Below, one piece after another: positions 40,895 through 50,308 of a stretch of DNA of 64,000 nt (positions are counted from its first letter, which is position 1; every line of letters starts with the position of its first letter). The notes beneath the pieces are model-generated. The model was given only the letters and a program-made list of their open reading frames with translations. It ran no database searches and was not told the DNA's origin. The stretch covers positions 2,108,001 through 2,172,000 of the forward strand of contig NZ_CP042856.1 in NCBI RefSeq assembly GCF_008001035.1, written 5' to 3'. Source of the DNA: Salinibacterium sp. dk2585 (GTDB lineage Bacteria > Actinomycetota > Actinomycetes > Actinomycetales > Microbacteriaceae). Both the position numbers and the translations under genes were made by a program.

Positions 40895-41981
40895 GGCGGC
40901 CGTCCGCGCCGCCCTCGCCCGGGTGATCGACCCAGAGATCCGGCGCCCCATCACGGAGCTCGACATGGTGGGCGACGTGCACGTCGACGACGCCAGGGCA
41001 TCCGTCACCATCAAGCTGACGATCGTCGGATGCCCCGCGGCCGACCGCATCGAACGCGACGTACGCGAGGCGGTCGCGACGGCGGGCATCGACGAGCTCG
41101 ACCTCACGATCACGGTCATGACCCCCGAGGAGCGCCGTGCCCTCACCGAGCGCCTGCAGGGTGGCCGCACCCGCACGATGCCGTTCACGCGCGAGAGCCT
41201 CACGCGCGTCATCGCGGTCACGAGCGGCAAGGGTGGCGTGGGCAAGTCGACCGTCACGGCGAACCTCGCGGTCGCCCTCGCGGCGCGCGGCCTGAGCGTG
41301 GGACTCGTCGACGCTGACGTATTCGGCTTCTCCATTCCCGCGATCCTCGGCATCCCCGACGCGAAACCGACCCGCGTGGGCGAGATGATCCTGCCCCCCG
41401 TTTCGCACGGCGTGAAGGTCATCTCCATCGGCATGTTCGTCGAGGGGCAGGCAGCCGTCTCGTGGCGGGGGCCCATGCTGCACCGCACCATCCAGCAGTT
41501 CCTGACCGACGTCTACTTCGGCGACCTCGACGTGCTCCTGCTCGACCTGCCGCCGGGCACGGGCGACGTCGCGATCTCGGTCGGCCAGCTCCTTCCCCAC
41601 GCCGAGGTGCTCGTCGTCACGACTCCCCAGGCGGCCGCCGCGGAGGTCGCGGAGCGCAGCGGCATCGCCGCCCGGCAGACGGGCCAACACGTCATCGGCA
41701 TCGTCGAGAACATGGCGGGCCTCGTGCAGCCCGACGGCAGCATCCTCGAGCTCTTCGGCTCTGGCGGCGGCGACGAGCTGTCCCGACGCCTCGAGGTGCC
41801 CGTGCTCGCCCGCATCCCGCTGAGTGTTCCCCTGCGTGAGGGCGGCGATGAGGGCCGCCCGGTCGTGCTGTCGATGCCGACGGATGCCGCGGCATCCGCC
41901 ATCTCGCACCTGGCCGAGCAGCTCGCCCGCCGCGGTCGCGGGCTCGCCGGCCGAAGCCTCGGGGTCTCGCCAGCGGGGTGA
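40887..41981 (+). CDS. mrp: Mrp/NBP35-type P-loop ATPase, iron-sulfur carrier
   Basis: 364 aa. An N-terminal FSCA/DUF59 domain (1-80) precedes a deviant Walker A GKGGVGKS at 114-121, then GLVDADVFG and DLPPGTGD. Members carry and transfer Fe-S clusters. The C-terminal CxxC seen in many Mrp proteins is absent; the matching region reads ENMAGLVQPDGS. The lack of CxxC seems shared by actinobacterial Mrp, so cluster ligands are unclear. ATG at 40887 overlaps the DUF1003 stop. Confidence 0.92.
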   Translation: MTEAAVRAALARVIDPEIRRPITELDMVGDVHVDDARASVTIKLTIVGCPAADRIERDVREAVATAGIDELDLTITVMTPEERRALTERLQGGRTRTMPFTRESLTRVIAVTSGKGGVGKSTVTANLAVALAARGLSVGLVDADVFGFSIPAILGIPDAKPTRVGEMILPPVSHGVKVISIGMFVEGQAAVSWRGPMLHRTIQQFLTDVYFGDLDVLLLDLPPGTGDVAISVGQLLPHAEVLVVTTPQAAAAEVAERSGIAARQTGQHVIGIVENMAGLVQPDGSILELFGSGGGDELSRRLEVPVLARIPLSVPLREGGDEGRPVVLSMPTDAAASAISHLAEQLARRGRGLAGRSLGVSPAG

Positions 41982-42053
41982 GAAGTGCGCGTATCGACAC
42001 CGTCCCCCAGGGTTTCGATACGGCCTGGCGGGCCCACTCAACCCACCCCCGCC

Positions 42054-42059
42054 TAGGAT
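42054..42059 (+). promoter_or_regulatory. Leaderless-type -10 element of the aldehyde dehydrogenase gene
   Basis: TAGGAT followed by 6 nt and the ATG at 42066. Confidence 0.5.
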
Positions 42060-42065
42060 GGCGGA

Positions 42066-43616
42066 ATGGCAGGCTCACAGCTCACCCCGGAGGTCATCGC
42101 CGACCTCGTCCCCGACCTCACGGCAACATCGGGCGGCACCGCCGACGTCATGGCGCCCTTCACAGGGGAGGTGCTGCACGCGCTTCCCCTCAGCACGGTC
42201 GACGACGTGCGCGACGCGGCCGAGCGGGCCCGGCTCGCGCAGCTCGCCTGGCAACACGCGGGCTTCGCGCACCGCCGACGGGTGCTCCTGAAGGCGCACG
42301 ACCTGCTGCTCGAGCGGCGCCAGCTCCTCCTCGACGCGGTGCAGAGCGAGACGGGCAAGACCCGCGGCCAGGCCTTCGAGGAGGTCTTCCAGGCCGCCAA
42401 CGTCACGCGCTACTACGCCCTGACGGCGCAGCGTGTGCTGCGACCGGAGTCGCGTCGTTCGGCCATTCCCGTCGTCATCACGACGCGCGTCGACGTGCGG
42501 CCGAAGGGTGTCGTGGGCGTCATCACGCCGTGGAACTTCCCGCTCAGCCTCTCGATCATGGACGTCATCCCCGCCCTTGCCGCAGGCAACGGCGTCGTGC
42601 AGAAGGCCGACAACCAGGGTGCCCTCAGCGTGCTCGCCTCGCGCCGCGCCTTCATCGACGCGGGTGTGCCAGCCGAACTCTGGCAGGTCGTCACGGGCCC
42701 GGGTGCCGAGATCGGCACGGCCGTGACGGATGTCGCAGACTACGTGTGCTTCACGGGGTCGACCGCGACGGGGCGCACGGTCGCGAAGCGCGCCGCCGAA
42801 CGGCTCGTGGGCGTCTCACTCGAGTTGGGCGGCAAGAACCCGCTCCTCGTGCTCGATGACATCAACCCCGAGAAGGCCGCTGCAGACGCCGCGTATGCCT
42901 GCTTCTCGTCGATGGGGCAGCTGTGTGTCTCGATCGAGCGCATCATCGTGCACAGTGCCATCGCCGACGACTTCATCGACGCCTTCGTGCGCCGCGTCGA
43001 GGCCCTCAGCATCGGGCCCGCCTACGACTACACGACGGATGCCGGTTCCCTGACGTTGCCGTCACAGCTCGAGACCGTGCAGCGCCACGTCGACGACGCA
43101 CTCGCGAAGGGCGCGACCCTCCTCACCGGCGGGCGGGCCCTGCCGCACCTCGGCCCGCTCTTCTACGCCCCGACCGTGCTGACGGATGTCACGCCCGAGA
43201 TGGAGTGCCACAGCAACGAGACCTTCGGTCCCCTCGTGAGCATCAGCATCGTCGACAGCGAGGAGGAGGCGATCGTCGCGGCGAATGACACGAGCTACGG
43301 CCTCAATGCGTCGATCCTGAGTGGAAGCATCCGTCGTGCCCGTCGCGTGGCCAGCGCACTCGAGAGCGGCAGCGTCAACATCAACGAGGGCTACCGCGCG
43401 GCCTTCTCCGCGATCGACGCGCCCATGGGCGGCGCAAAGGAGTCGGGGCTGGGCCGCCGCAACGGGCCGGAGGGGCTGCTTCGTTTCGTCGAGCAGCGCA
43501 CGGTATCGGCCAACACGGGCATCATGTCGCTGCCGCGCACGGCTGAGGAGTTCACGCCGCTCGTTGGCGTCATGGTGACGCTTCTCGTGGCACTGCGCAC
43601 GCTCCGCCTCCGCTGA
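42066..43616 (+). CDS. gabD2: Succinate-semialdehyde dehydrogenase-like aldehyde dehydrogenase
   Basis: 516-aa NAD(P)+-dependent enzyme. Landmarks: TPWNFPLS (154-161), the Rossmann FTGSTATG (229-236), catalytic Glu254 (LELGGKN) and nucleophile Cys287 (GQLCVSIER). The closest group I recognise is actinobacterial GabD2 (succinic semialdehyde to succinate). Assignment to that aldehyde is by resemblance only. Leaderless start. It is followed by the tandem palindromic elements. Confidence 0.82.
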   Translation: MAGSQLTPEVIADLVPDLTATSGGTADVMAPFTGEVLHALPLSTVDDVRDAAERARLAQLAWQHAGFAHRRRVLLKAHDLLLERRQLLLDAVQSETGKTRGQAFEEVFQAANVTRYYALTAQRVLRPESRRSAIPVVITTRVDVRPKGVVGVITPWNFPLSLSIMDVIPALAAGNGVVQKADNQGALSVLASRRAFIDAGVPAELWQVVTGPGAEIGTAVTDVADYVCFTGSTATGRTVAKRAAERLVGVSLELGGKNPLLVLDDINPEKAAADAAYACFSSMGQLCVSIERIIVHSAIADDFIDAFVRRVEALSIGPAYDYTTDAGSLTLPSQLETVQRHVDDALAKGATLLTGGRALPHLGPLFYAPTVLTDVTPEMECHSNETFGPLVSISIVDSEEEAIVAANDTSYGLNASILSGSIRRARRVASALESGSVNINEGYRAAFSAIDAPMGGAKESGLGRRNGPEGLLRFVEQRTVSANTGIMSLPRTAEEFTPLVGVMVTLLVALRTLRLR

Positions 43617-43625
43617 CTCCAGCTC

Positions 43626-43688
43626 TCCCAACTCAGGAGTCGCTGACCCTGCCGACCGGCCCGAACAGACACTCCTGAATACGGAAAG
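43626..43688. repeat. Palindromic intergenic element, copy 1 (63 bp)
   Basis: First of two identical 63-bp units. The arms TTCC...CAGGAGT and ACTCCTGA...GGAA pair over about 18 nt with three mismatches, around a 30-nt loop that contains a small GCCG/CGGC hairpin. The repeat lies between the convergent aldehyde dehydrogenase and tatB genes and could act as a two-way transcription end or mRNA stabiliser. Confidence 0.85.
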
Positions 43689-43695
43689 GGCGCTT

Positions 43696-43758
43696 TCCCA
43701 ACTCAGGAGTCGCTGACCCTGCCGACCGGCCCGAACAGACACTCCTGAATACGGAAAG
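43696..43758. repeat. Palindromic intergenic element, copy 2 (63 bp)
   Basis: Identical to copy 1; 7-bp spacer, exact 70-bp period. It ends 2 bp before the tatB stop codon. Identity between copies points to a recent duplication or an actively maintained element. Confidence 0.85.
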
Positions 43759-43760
43759 CG

Positions 43761-44129
43761 CTAGGTGGCCTCGGAGTCGAAGGGGACGGCTTCGCCTGAT
43801 TCCGCGAGCTGGGCGCGCCGAGCGGCGGCGGACTCGACCGGGCGCGCGCGCGTCGGCGGCTTGACGACCGGCTCGGGCTCCTCGATGAGGGCCTCACGGA
43901 TGATGCGGCGCGGGTCATACTGCCGCGGATCGAGTTTCTGCCAGTCCACGTCGTCGAACTCGGGCCCCATCTCCTCGCGCAGGCGGTCCTTGGCGCCGTT
44001 CGCCATGTCGCGCAGGGAACGCACGAGGCGCGCAAGCTTGGCGGAGTACTCGGGCAGGCGCTCGGGGCCGAGCACGAACACGGCGATCAGCCCGATGAGG
44101 AGCAGCTTCTCGAACGTGAGCCCAAACAC
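43761..44129 (-). CDS. tatB: Twin-arginine translocase subunit TatB
   Basis: 122 aa. One N-terminal membrane helix (MFGLTFEKLLLIGLIAVFVLG) with the family Gly-Pro hinge (LGPERLPEYS), then an amphipathic helix (KLARLVRSLRDMANGAKDRLREEMG) with EFDDVDW, the TatB-specific stretch that separates it from TatA. A Pro/Arg/Glu-rich tail follows. With TatC it forms the receptor for folded proteins carrying RR signal peptides; tatC and tatA are not here. GTG 44129 after a leaderless -10. Confidence 0.92.
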   Translation of the reverse strand: MFGLTFEKLLLIGLIAVFVLGPERLPEYSAKLARLVRSLRDMANGAKDRLREEMGPEFDDVDWQKLDPRQYDPRRIIREALIEEPEPVVKPPTRARPVESAAARRAQLAESGEAVPFDSEAT

Positions 44130-44135
44130 TCGTTC

Positions 44136-44141
44136 AGACTA
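44136..44141 (-). promoter_or_regulatory. Leaderless-type -10 element of tatB
   Basis: TAGTCT on the minus strand followed by 6 nt and the GTG at 44129. Confidence 0.5.
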
Positions 44142-44213
44142 ACGTGATCGGCCGAGGCGGAGCCGTATCCTTGGAGGAGCCCCACTTCGCAACCCGGGGC
44201 AGGGAGCCCCCAC

Positions 44214-44846
44214 GTGTCTGACAAAGATTCCAACTGGCGTTTCGTCGAGGAACTCATTACTGAGCCCAACGAGATCGCGCAGGCCCGCCAGCATTCCCTC
44301 GAGCTGGGTGTCGAACCAATCGCACCGGCGGTGGGCGCGCAGGTGTCCCTCATCGCGGCAGCATCCGGTGCCAGGAACATGATCGAGATCGGCACGGGAC
44401 TCGGGGTGAGCGGCCTCTGGCTGCTGCGCGGCGCCCCGGATGCGACCCTCACCTCCATCGACATCGAATCGGACTACCAGCAGGCCGCCCGCAAGGCCTT
44501 TGTCGCGGCGGGCACGCCGAGCAGCCGCGCGCGCCTAATCACAGGCCGCGCCCGCGACGTGCTTCCCCGCATGAACGAACAGTCCTACGACGTCGTGCTG
44601 GTCGATGCGGATGCCGCATCCGTTATCGAGTACGTCGAGCACGGCCTGCGGCTCGTGCGCCCGGGCGGCACCGTCCTCGTGCCTCACGCCCTCTGGCGCG
44701 ACAAGGTTGCCGACCCGACCAAGCGGGACGACACGACGGCCGGTTTCCGCGCCCTCATCATGGAGACGGCCGACTCGACGGCAGTGCTGAGTGCCCTGTC
44801 TCCAGCGGGAGACGGACTGCTGCAGCTGACCCGATTGCGAGACTGA
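44214..44846 (+). CDS. O-methyltransferase (class I SAM-dependent, Rv1220c-like)
   Basis: 210 aa, class I Rossmann fold. SAM-binding EIGTGLGVSGLWLL (about 59-72), acidic DIESDYQ (about 82-88), and DVVLVDADAASV with the metal-type Asp. Resembles catechol/caffeoyl-CoA O-methyltransferases in length, but the substrate is unknown. GTG start 44214 with GCAGGGAG upstream; TATCCT at 44166-44171 is a likely -10. Its position between tatB and DUF3117 matches the mycobacterial order. Confidence 0.87.
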   Translation: MSDKDSNWRFVEELITEPNEIAQARQHSLELGVEPIAPAVGAQVSLIAAASGARNMIEIGTGLGVSGLWLLRGAPDATLTSIDIESDYQQAARKAFVAAGTPSSRARLITGRARDVLPRMNEQSYDVVLVDADAASVIEYVEHGLRLVRPGGTVLVPHALWRDKVADPTKRDDTTAGFRALIMETADSTAVLSALSPAGDGLLQLTRLRD

Positions 44847-44897
44847 CGCTCGGGGTCGTCGCCTCTCGGCGCGAGGTGCAGTGTTGGCGCGGTGCCG

Positions 44898-45068
44898 TTA
44901 GGCGCTGACGACGCCGGCGAGGGCGTCGTGGAGTTCTTTTGCTTCCGCGTCGTTGACCGAGACGACGAGGCGCCCGCCGCCCTCGAGGGGCACGCGCACG
45001 ATGATGAGACGACCCTCCTTAACAGCCTCCATTGGTCCGTCTCCGGTCCTCGGTTTCATGGCCGCCAT
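44898..45068 (-). CDS. DUF3117 family small protein
   Basis: 56-aa protein starting [20 protein letters not shown] and containing [14 protein letters not shown], the conserved core of this actinobacterial family. The product is highly conserved in the phylum but has no known function. ATG at 45068 with GAAAGGGGA 5 nt upstream. GAATAAT (minus strand, about 45095-45101) with TTCACT 18 bp before it forms a plausible promoter. Confidence 0.9.
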   Translation of the reverse strand: MAAMKPRTGDGPMEAVKEGRLIIVRVPLEGGGRLVVSVNDAEAKELHDALAGVVSA

Positions 45069-45146
45069 TGGGTCCCCTTTCGTGGATGTCTCTCCATTAT
45101 TCCGTACGGGGGCGTCATAAGTGAAAACGGCGGGGCGAGGGGAGCC

Positions 45147-46244
45147 CTACTCGCCCGACAACCAGCGGCGCAGCCCGGCCTCACAGTCGACGATCTGCTG
45201 CACGGGAACCCGCTCATCATCGGCGTGCGCCTTGAGGGGGTCGCCCGGCCCGTAGTTCACGGCAGGTACACCAAGCGCGGAGAAGCGCGCGACATCCGTC
45301 CAGCCGTACTTCGGATGCGCCGTGGCGCCCACTGCCGCCAGGAACTCGCGCGACAGGGGCGAGTCGAGCCCGGGGCGCGCCCCCTCGGCGCGGTCCACGA
45401 CGGTGACGTCGAAGCCGTGGAACACCTCGCGCAGGTGCGCCTCTGCCTCGTCTGCCGAACGGCTCGGGGCGAAGCGGTAGTTGACGTGCACCATGCACTC
45501 GTCGGGGATGACGTTGCCCGCGATGCCGCCCGAGATGCCGACGGCGCTCAGGCCCTCGCGATAGACGAGTCCCTCGACCTCGATCTCGCGCGCCTTGTAC
45601 TCCACGAGGCGCTGGAGGATGGGGGTCGCCGCGTGGATGGCGTTGTCTCCGACCCAGGGCCGGGCCGAATGGGCGCGGAGCCCGAAAGTGCGCACCTCGA
45701 CGCGCATGTTGCCGTTGCATCCGCCCTCGACCTCGGAACGGGTCGGCTCGCCGAGGATCGCGAAGTCGCCCTTGAGGAGTTCCGGACGCGTGCGGGCGAG
45801 GCGGTTCAGGCCGTTCATGTCGTCGGAGACCTCTTCGTGGTCATACCAGATCCACGTGATGTCGACAGGCGGCTCGGTGAGCTCGGCGGCGAGCTTGAGC
45901 TGCACCGCGACCCCCGCCTTCATGTCGACCGTGCCACGGCCCCACAGGTACTCGACGCCATCGATCGTCTCGAAACGTGTCGGCACGTTGTTGTTGATCG
46001 GCACGGTGTCGATGTGCCCGGCGATCACGACCCGGCGGTCGCGACCCAGCTGCGTGCGCGCGATGACGGCATCGCCATCGCGGATGACCTCAAGGTGCGT
46101 GCAGGGGGCCAGGGCGGCGACGATGGCATCGGCGACGGCGGCCTCGTCACCCGACACCGAGGGGATGTCGCAGAGCCTCCTGGTGATCTCGACCGAGGTC
46201 GCGGAGAGGTCGAGCGCGGGAGTGGTCAGGCTGCTGGTCGACAT
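45147..46244 (-). CDS. dapE: Succinyl-diaminopimelate desuccinylase
   Basis: M20 peptidase-family enzyme, 365 aa, which removes succinate from N-succinyl-LL-diaminopimelate in lysine and cell-wall DAP synthesis. Zinc-site motifs: GHIDTVP (His), [10 protein letters not shown] (bridging Asp) and [10 protein letters not shown] (catalytic and ligand Glu), plus [11 protein letters not shown] in the lid domain. ATG 46244 after a leaderless -10. Divergent from dapD, the preceding enzyme set of the same pathway. Confidence 0.93.
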   Translation of the reverse strand: MSTSSLTTPALDLSATSVEITRRLCDIPSVSGDEAAVADAIVAALAPCTHLEVIRDGDAVIARTQLGRDRRVVIAGHIDTVPINNNVPTRFETIDGVEYLWGRGTVDMKAGVAVQLKLAAELTEPPVDITWIWYDHEEVSDDMNGLNRLARTRPELLKGDFAILGEPTRSEVEGGCNGNMRVEVRTFGLRAHSARPWVGDNAIHAATPILQRLVEYKAREIEVEGLVYREGLSAVGISGGIAGNVIPDECMVHVNYRFAPSRSADEAEAHLREVFHGFDVTVVDRAEGARPGLDSPLSREFLAAVGATAHPKYGWTDVARFSALGVPAVNYGPGDPLKAHADDERVPVQQIVDCEAGLRRWLSGE

Positions 46245-46250
46245 GGCCCC

Positions 46251-46256
46251 AGCCTA
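46251..46256 (-). promoter_or_regulatory. Leaderless-type -10 element of dapE
   Basis: TAGGCT on the minus strand followed by 6 nt and the ATG at 46244. Back to back with the dapD element in a 33-bp gap. Confidence 0.5.
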
Positions 46257-46264
46257 ATCGCCGA

Positions 46265-46270
46265 TACTCT
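46265..46270 (+). promoter_or_regulatory. -10 element of dapD
   Basis: TACTCT followed by 7 nt and the ATG at 46278. GGAGG lies inside the 7 nt, but a transcript from here would hardly include it. Confidence 0.45.
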
Positions 46271-46277
46271 GGAGGGC

Positions 46278-47213
46278 ATGACTTCACCTGCCTGGGGCTA
46301 CGGCCTCGCCACCATCTCGGCCGACGGCACCGTGCTCGACACGTGGTTTCCCACCCCCGAACTCGGCATCCGTCCCGCTCATGTCGACCCCCACATCGCG
46401 CCCACCGAGTTCGAGGAGCTCGCGCGTGCCGATGAGCGTCGCAACGTGCGCCTCGAGTTCGTGACGGTCGAGATTGACCTCGACGAGGCGCCCACGTCGA
46501 CGCCCGACGCCTACCTCCGCCTGCACCTGCTGAGCCACCTGTTGGTCGCGCCCAACAGCGTCAACCTCGACGGCATCTTCGGCAAGCTGCCCAACGTCGC
46601 ATGGACCAACGCGGGGCCCGTGCAGCTCAATGACTTCACCCGCCTGCGTCCCTCCCTGCAGCGCCACGGCATCGTCGCGCACAGCATCGACAAGTTCCCG
46701 CGCCTCGTCGACTACGTCACGCCCGCCGGCGTGCGCATCGCGGATGCCGACCGGGTGCGCCTCGGAGCCCACCTCTCCCCCGGCACGACCGTCATGCACG
46801 AGGGTTTCGTCAACTTCAACGCCGGCACGCTCGGCGCCTCCATGGTCGAGGGACGCATCTCGCAGGGCGTCATCGTCGGCGACGGTACCGACATCGGCGG
46901 TGGCGCCTCCATCATGGGCACGCTGAGTGGCGGCGGCACGGAACGCATCACGGTCGGCCAGCGGGCCCTTCTGGGCGCGAACTCGGGCATCGGCATCTCC
47001 ATCGGCGACGACTGCGTCGTCGAGGCCGGGCTCTACGTCACGGCAGGCACCAAGGTGACCGTCATCGACGACTCGGGCGAGCGCACGGCGAAGGCGGCCG
47101 AGCTCAGCGGCGTGCCGAACCTGCTCTTCCGCCGCAACTCCGTCTCGGGCGCCGTCGAGGTGCTCGCACGCACCGGCAAGGGCATCGAGCTCAACGCGGC
47201 GCTGCACGCCTAG
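46278..47213 (+). CDS. dapD: Tetrahydrodipicolinate N-succinyltransferase
   Basis: 311-aa actinobacterial-type DapD, transferring succinyl from succinyl-CoA to tetrahydrodipicolinate in the DAP/lysine pathway. The left-handed beta-helix is seen in the hexapeptide-like run from about 155 ([46 protein letters not shown]). The catalytic Glu is in VEGRISQG, and [14 protein letters not shown] fits the N-terminal domain. ATG 46278; the longer open frame upstream runs antisense to dapE and is not coding. Confidence 0.94.
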   Translation: MTSPAWGYGLATISADGTVLDTWFPTPELGIRPAHVDPHIAPTEFEELARADERRNVRLEFVTVEIDLDEAPTSTPDAYLRLHLLSHLLVAPNSVNLDGIFGKLPNVAWTNAGPVQLNDFTRLRPSLQRHGIVAHSIDKFPRLVDYVTPAGVRIADADRVRLGAHLSPGTTVMHEGFVNFNAGTLGASMVEGRISQGVIVGDGTDIGGGASIMGTLSGGGTERITVGQRALLGANSGIGISIGDDCVVEAGLYVTAGTKVTVIDDSGERTAKAAELSGVPNLLFRRNSVSGAVEVLARTGKGIELNAALHA

Positions 47214-47220
47214 CCGAGAA

Positions 47221-47263
47221 CCACGAAGAAACGCCCCGACGATGTCGGGGCGTTTCTTCGTGG
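47221..47263. terminator. Bidirectional intrinsic terminator between dapD and gltA
   Basis: Perfect 20-bp inverted repeat (47221-47240 with 47244-47263, loop 3 nt). The central CGCCCCGAC/GTCGGGGCG stem is flanked by A- and T-rich ends so that it works both ways. It sits between the stops of the convergent genes. Confidence 0.93.
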
Positions 47264-47270
47264 TGCGAAC

Positions 47271-48572
<1,302 letters not shown>

Positions 48573-48578
48573 ACCTAC

Positions 48579-48584
48579 AGCCTA
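48579..48584 (-). promoter_or_regulatory. Leaderless-type -10 element of gltA
   Basis: TAGGCT on the minus strand followed by 6 nt and the GTG at 48572. Confidence 0.5.
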
Positions 48585-48623
48585 GAGTGCACTTCGAGGC
48601 ACCGTTGAACTGTCTAAAGGAAA

Positions 48624-48661
48624 ATCCGGATGCTTGGGGAGATTCTCCAAAGCATCCGGAT
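48624..48661 (-). terminator. Intrinsic terminator of the mshB-like/ferredoxin operon
   Basis: 12-bp perfect arms (48624-48635 with 48650-48661) and an inner GGAG/CTCC stem, followed on the minus strand by TTTTCCTTT. Each arm contains GGATGC/GCATCC. Confidence 0.88.
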
Positions 48662-48686
48662 CTCGGGGTGCGTGTCTTCGCTGGGC

Positions 48687-49010
48687 TCAGGCCGGCGACT
48701 GCGGGGGCAGTGCCGCCACGATCGGGTGGTCCTTCTGGATCACGCCGACCTTCGCCGCGCCGCCCGGGGAGCCGATGTCGTCGAAGAACTCGACGTTGGC
48801 CTTGTAGTAGTCCGCCCACTGCTCGGGGGTGTCGTCTTCGTAGTAGATCGCCTCGACAGGGCACACGGGCTCGCAGGCACCGCAGTCGACGCACTCGTCG
48901 GGGTGGATGTAGAGCATCCGGTCGCCCTCGTAGATGCAGTCGACGGGGCATTCGTCGACGCACGCGCGGTCCTTGACATCGACGCACGGTAGAGCGATGA
49001 CATACGTCAC
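48687..49010 (-). CDS. fdxA: 7Fe ferredoxin (FdxA/FdxC-like)
   Basis: 107-aa electron carrier with one [3Fe-4S] and one [4Fe-4S] cluster. N-terminal cysteines: C9, C17, C21-P and C25 in CVDVKDRACVDECPVDCIYEG-type order; second set in CVDCGACEPVCP. The C-terminal helix (EQWADYYKANVEFFDDIGSPGGAA) is typical of this group. The start overlaps the mshB-like gene by 4 bp (ATGA). Partners may include ferredoxin-NADP reductase or P450s. Confidence 0.94.
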   Translation of the reverse strand: MTYVIALPCVDVKDRACVDECPVDCIYEGDRMLYIHPDECVDCGACEPVCPVEAIYYEDDTPEQWADYYKANVEFFDDIGSPGGAAKVGVIQKDHPIVAALPPQSPA

Positions 49011-50257
49011 AGCGACGATCCCTCCTGTCTGGGCTGAACTCCCATCCTATCCCCGCCCCGCGTGGGAAGCTTCGGCCACGCGAGTACGACGACGGAGATC
49101 AGCAGGGGCGCGTAGGCCCAGACGAAGCCCTCCACGTTGCCGGGCACAAGCACCGAGCCGCCCGGTCCCTGCTGCGAGAGCAGGGCCGTTGCGCCCGCGA
49201 CGCCGACCGCCGTGCTGAGGGCGATGAGCCGGCTCTCGAAGACGAGCCGCATGCCGACGAGCAGCGCACCAACGACGAGGAGGCTGACGATGAGGCCGAT
49301 CGGGATCGTGACCTCGCCCAGCGTCACGCGGTGCTGGTGGTTAATCGTGAGCAGCACCCCGATGAGCAGGCCGATGATGAGGGAGACGAGCGAGGAGGCG
49401 ACGCGGCTCGTGCGGGTCTCCGGTTCGGGGTCGCCGGACTCGGGCGCGCCTGCCGCGGCGTCGACCAACCGGAGGCCCTCCATGGTCGCGACGGGCCGAA
49501 CGCGGCCGTTCGAGAGCGCGAAGCTCACCGGCTCACCCTCGCGCTCGATCACGGTCACCTGCGTGGCGTGCGCCCGGAGTGCATCGACCTTCGCATCGAG
49601 CACGGGCGTCACGTCGAGGAGCATGACATCGTCGGGGGCATCGTGCGCTTCGGGGTCGCTCACCCAGCGTTCGAGCTGCGCGCTGTCTTCGACCACCTCG
49701 AGGAACCCGACCCCGGCCCTGCCCGCGGCCTCACGGGTGGCACGGTGCGCGAGCACGTGATCCGGATGCCCGTAGCCGCCGCGCTCGTCATAGCTCACGA
49801 CAGAGGTGGCCCCCGTGGAGTTGATCGCGGCGACCATGTCGGCGACGACCTCTTCGAAGTCGGCGAGGCAGAGGCATCCGGGGCTCGCATCGGGCACCAG
49901 GTGGGGCAGGCCATCGGGGCCCTCGACCATGCCGGAGTCCTCGTAGCGGCGCTCGGGAAGGCCTTCCGCCCGCGCGCCCGCGGCGCCGAGGTAGAGGTGG
50001 CGCGGAACGCCGAGCGCGCGCAGGGCGTCGGCAAGCTCGCCCTCACGGTGGGCGGCGAGGGCCGGCCCGTCACCCTCGAGGTGCACGAGTTCCGGCGGGA
50101 TGACCTCGCCCCGCTCGCCTCGCGTGCAGGTCAGGACCGAGACTTCCACACCCTGCTGCGCGAGCGTCGCTATTGACCCGCCCGTCGAGATCGTCTCGTC
50201 GTCGGGGTGGGCGTGCACGAACAGCACGCCCTCGTGCGGCAGGCCTGAGGACTTCAC
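49007..50257 (-). CDS. mshB: MshB-like PIG-L deacetylase with four C-terminal transmembrane helices
   Basis: 416 aa. Residues 1-255 are an MshB-type deacetylase, which removes acetate from GlcNAc-inositol in mycothiol synthesis: zinc ligands His17 and Asp20 (AHPDDE), His167 (GYGHPDH), catalytic Asp19. Standard MshB ends near residue 300. Here a linker (about 260-285) leads to four hydrophobic helices (about 287-400) that would anchor the enzyme in the membrane. GTG 50257 after a leaderless -10. It overlaps ferredoxin by 4 bp. Mycothiol function is supported by the AHPDDE context and gene order similar to mycobacteria. Confidence 0.85.
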   Translation of the reverse strand: MKSSGLPHEGVLFVHAHPDDETISTGGSIATLAQQGVEVSVLTCTRGERGEVIPPELVHLEGDGPALAAHREGELADALRALGVPRHLYLGAAGARAEGLPERRYEDSGMVEGPDGLPHLVPDASPGCLCLADFEEVVADMVAAINSTGATSVVSYDERGGYGHPDHVLAHRATREAAGRAGVGFLEVVEDSAQLERWVSDPEAHDAPDDVMLLDVTPVLDAKVDALRAHATQVTVIEREGEPVSFALSNGRVRPVATMEGLRLVDAAAGAPESGDPEPETRTSRVASSLVSLIIGLLIGVLLTINHQHRVTLGEVTIPIGLIVSLLVVGALLVGMRLVFESRLIALSTAVGVAGATALLSQQGPGGSVLVPGNVEGFVWAYAPLLISVVVLAWPKLPTRGGDRMGVQPRQEGSSL

Positions 50258-50263
50258 CCCTAC

Positions 50264-50269
50264 AGACTA
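50264..50269 (-). promoter_or_regulatory. Leaderless-type -10 element of the mshB-like gene
   Basis: TAGTCT on the minus strand followed by 6 nt and the GTG at 50257. Confidence 0.5.
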
Positions 50270-50270
50270 G

Positions 50271-50302
50271 GCTCCGCCGCGCGGTCTCCCGCGCGGCGGA
50301 GC
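50271..50302 (-). terminator. GC-rich hairpin after the LPXTG gene
   Basis: Perfect 14-bp stem (50271-50284 with 50289-50302, loop TCTC), 6 bp past the stop codon of the surface-protein gene. No T run, so it may terminate weakly or only protect the 3' end. Confidence 0.7.
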
Positions 50303-50308
50303 TGTCAG

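Noticed and set aside
43626-43758. Insertion sequence end or transposon remnant
   Set aside because: No transposase frame, no target-site duplication seen around the two units; kept as a palindromic repeat only.
44892-46277. Long plus-strand open frame before dapD (would make a 773-aa DapD)
   Set aside because: It runs antisense to dapE and the DUF3117 gene, has Arg/His/Asp-rich shadow composition, and DapD has its own promoter and family N-terminus at 46278.
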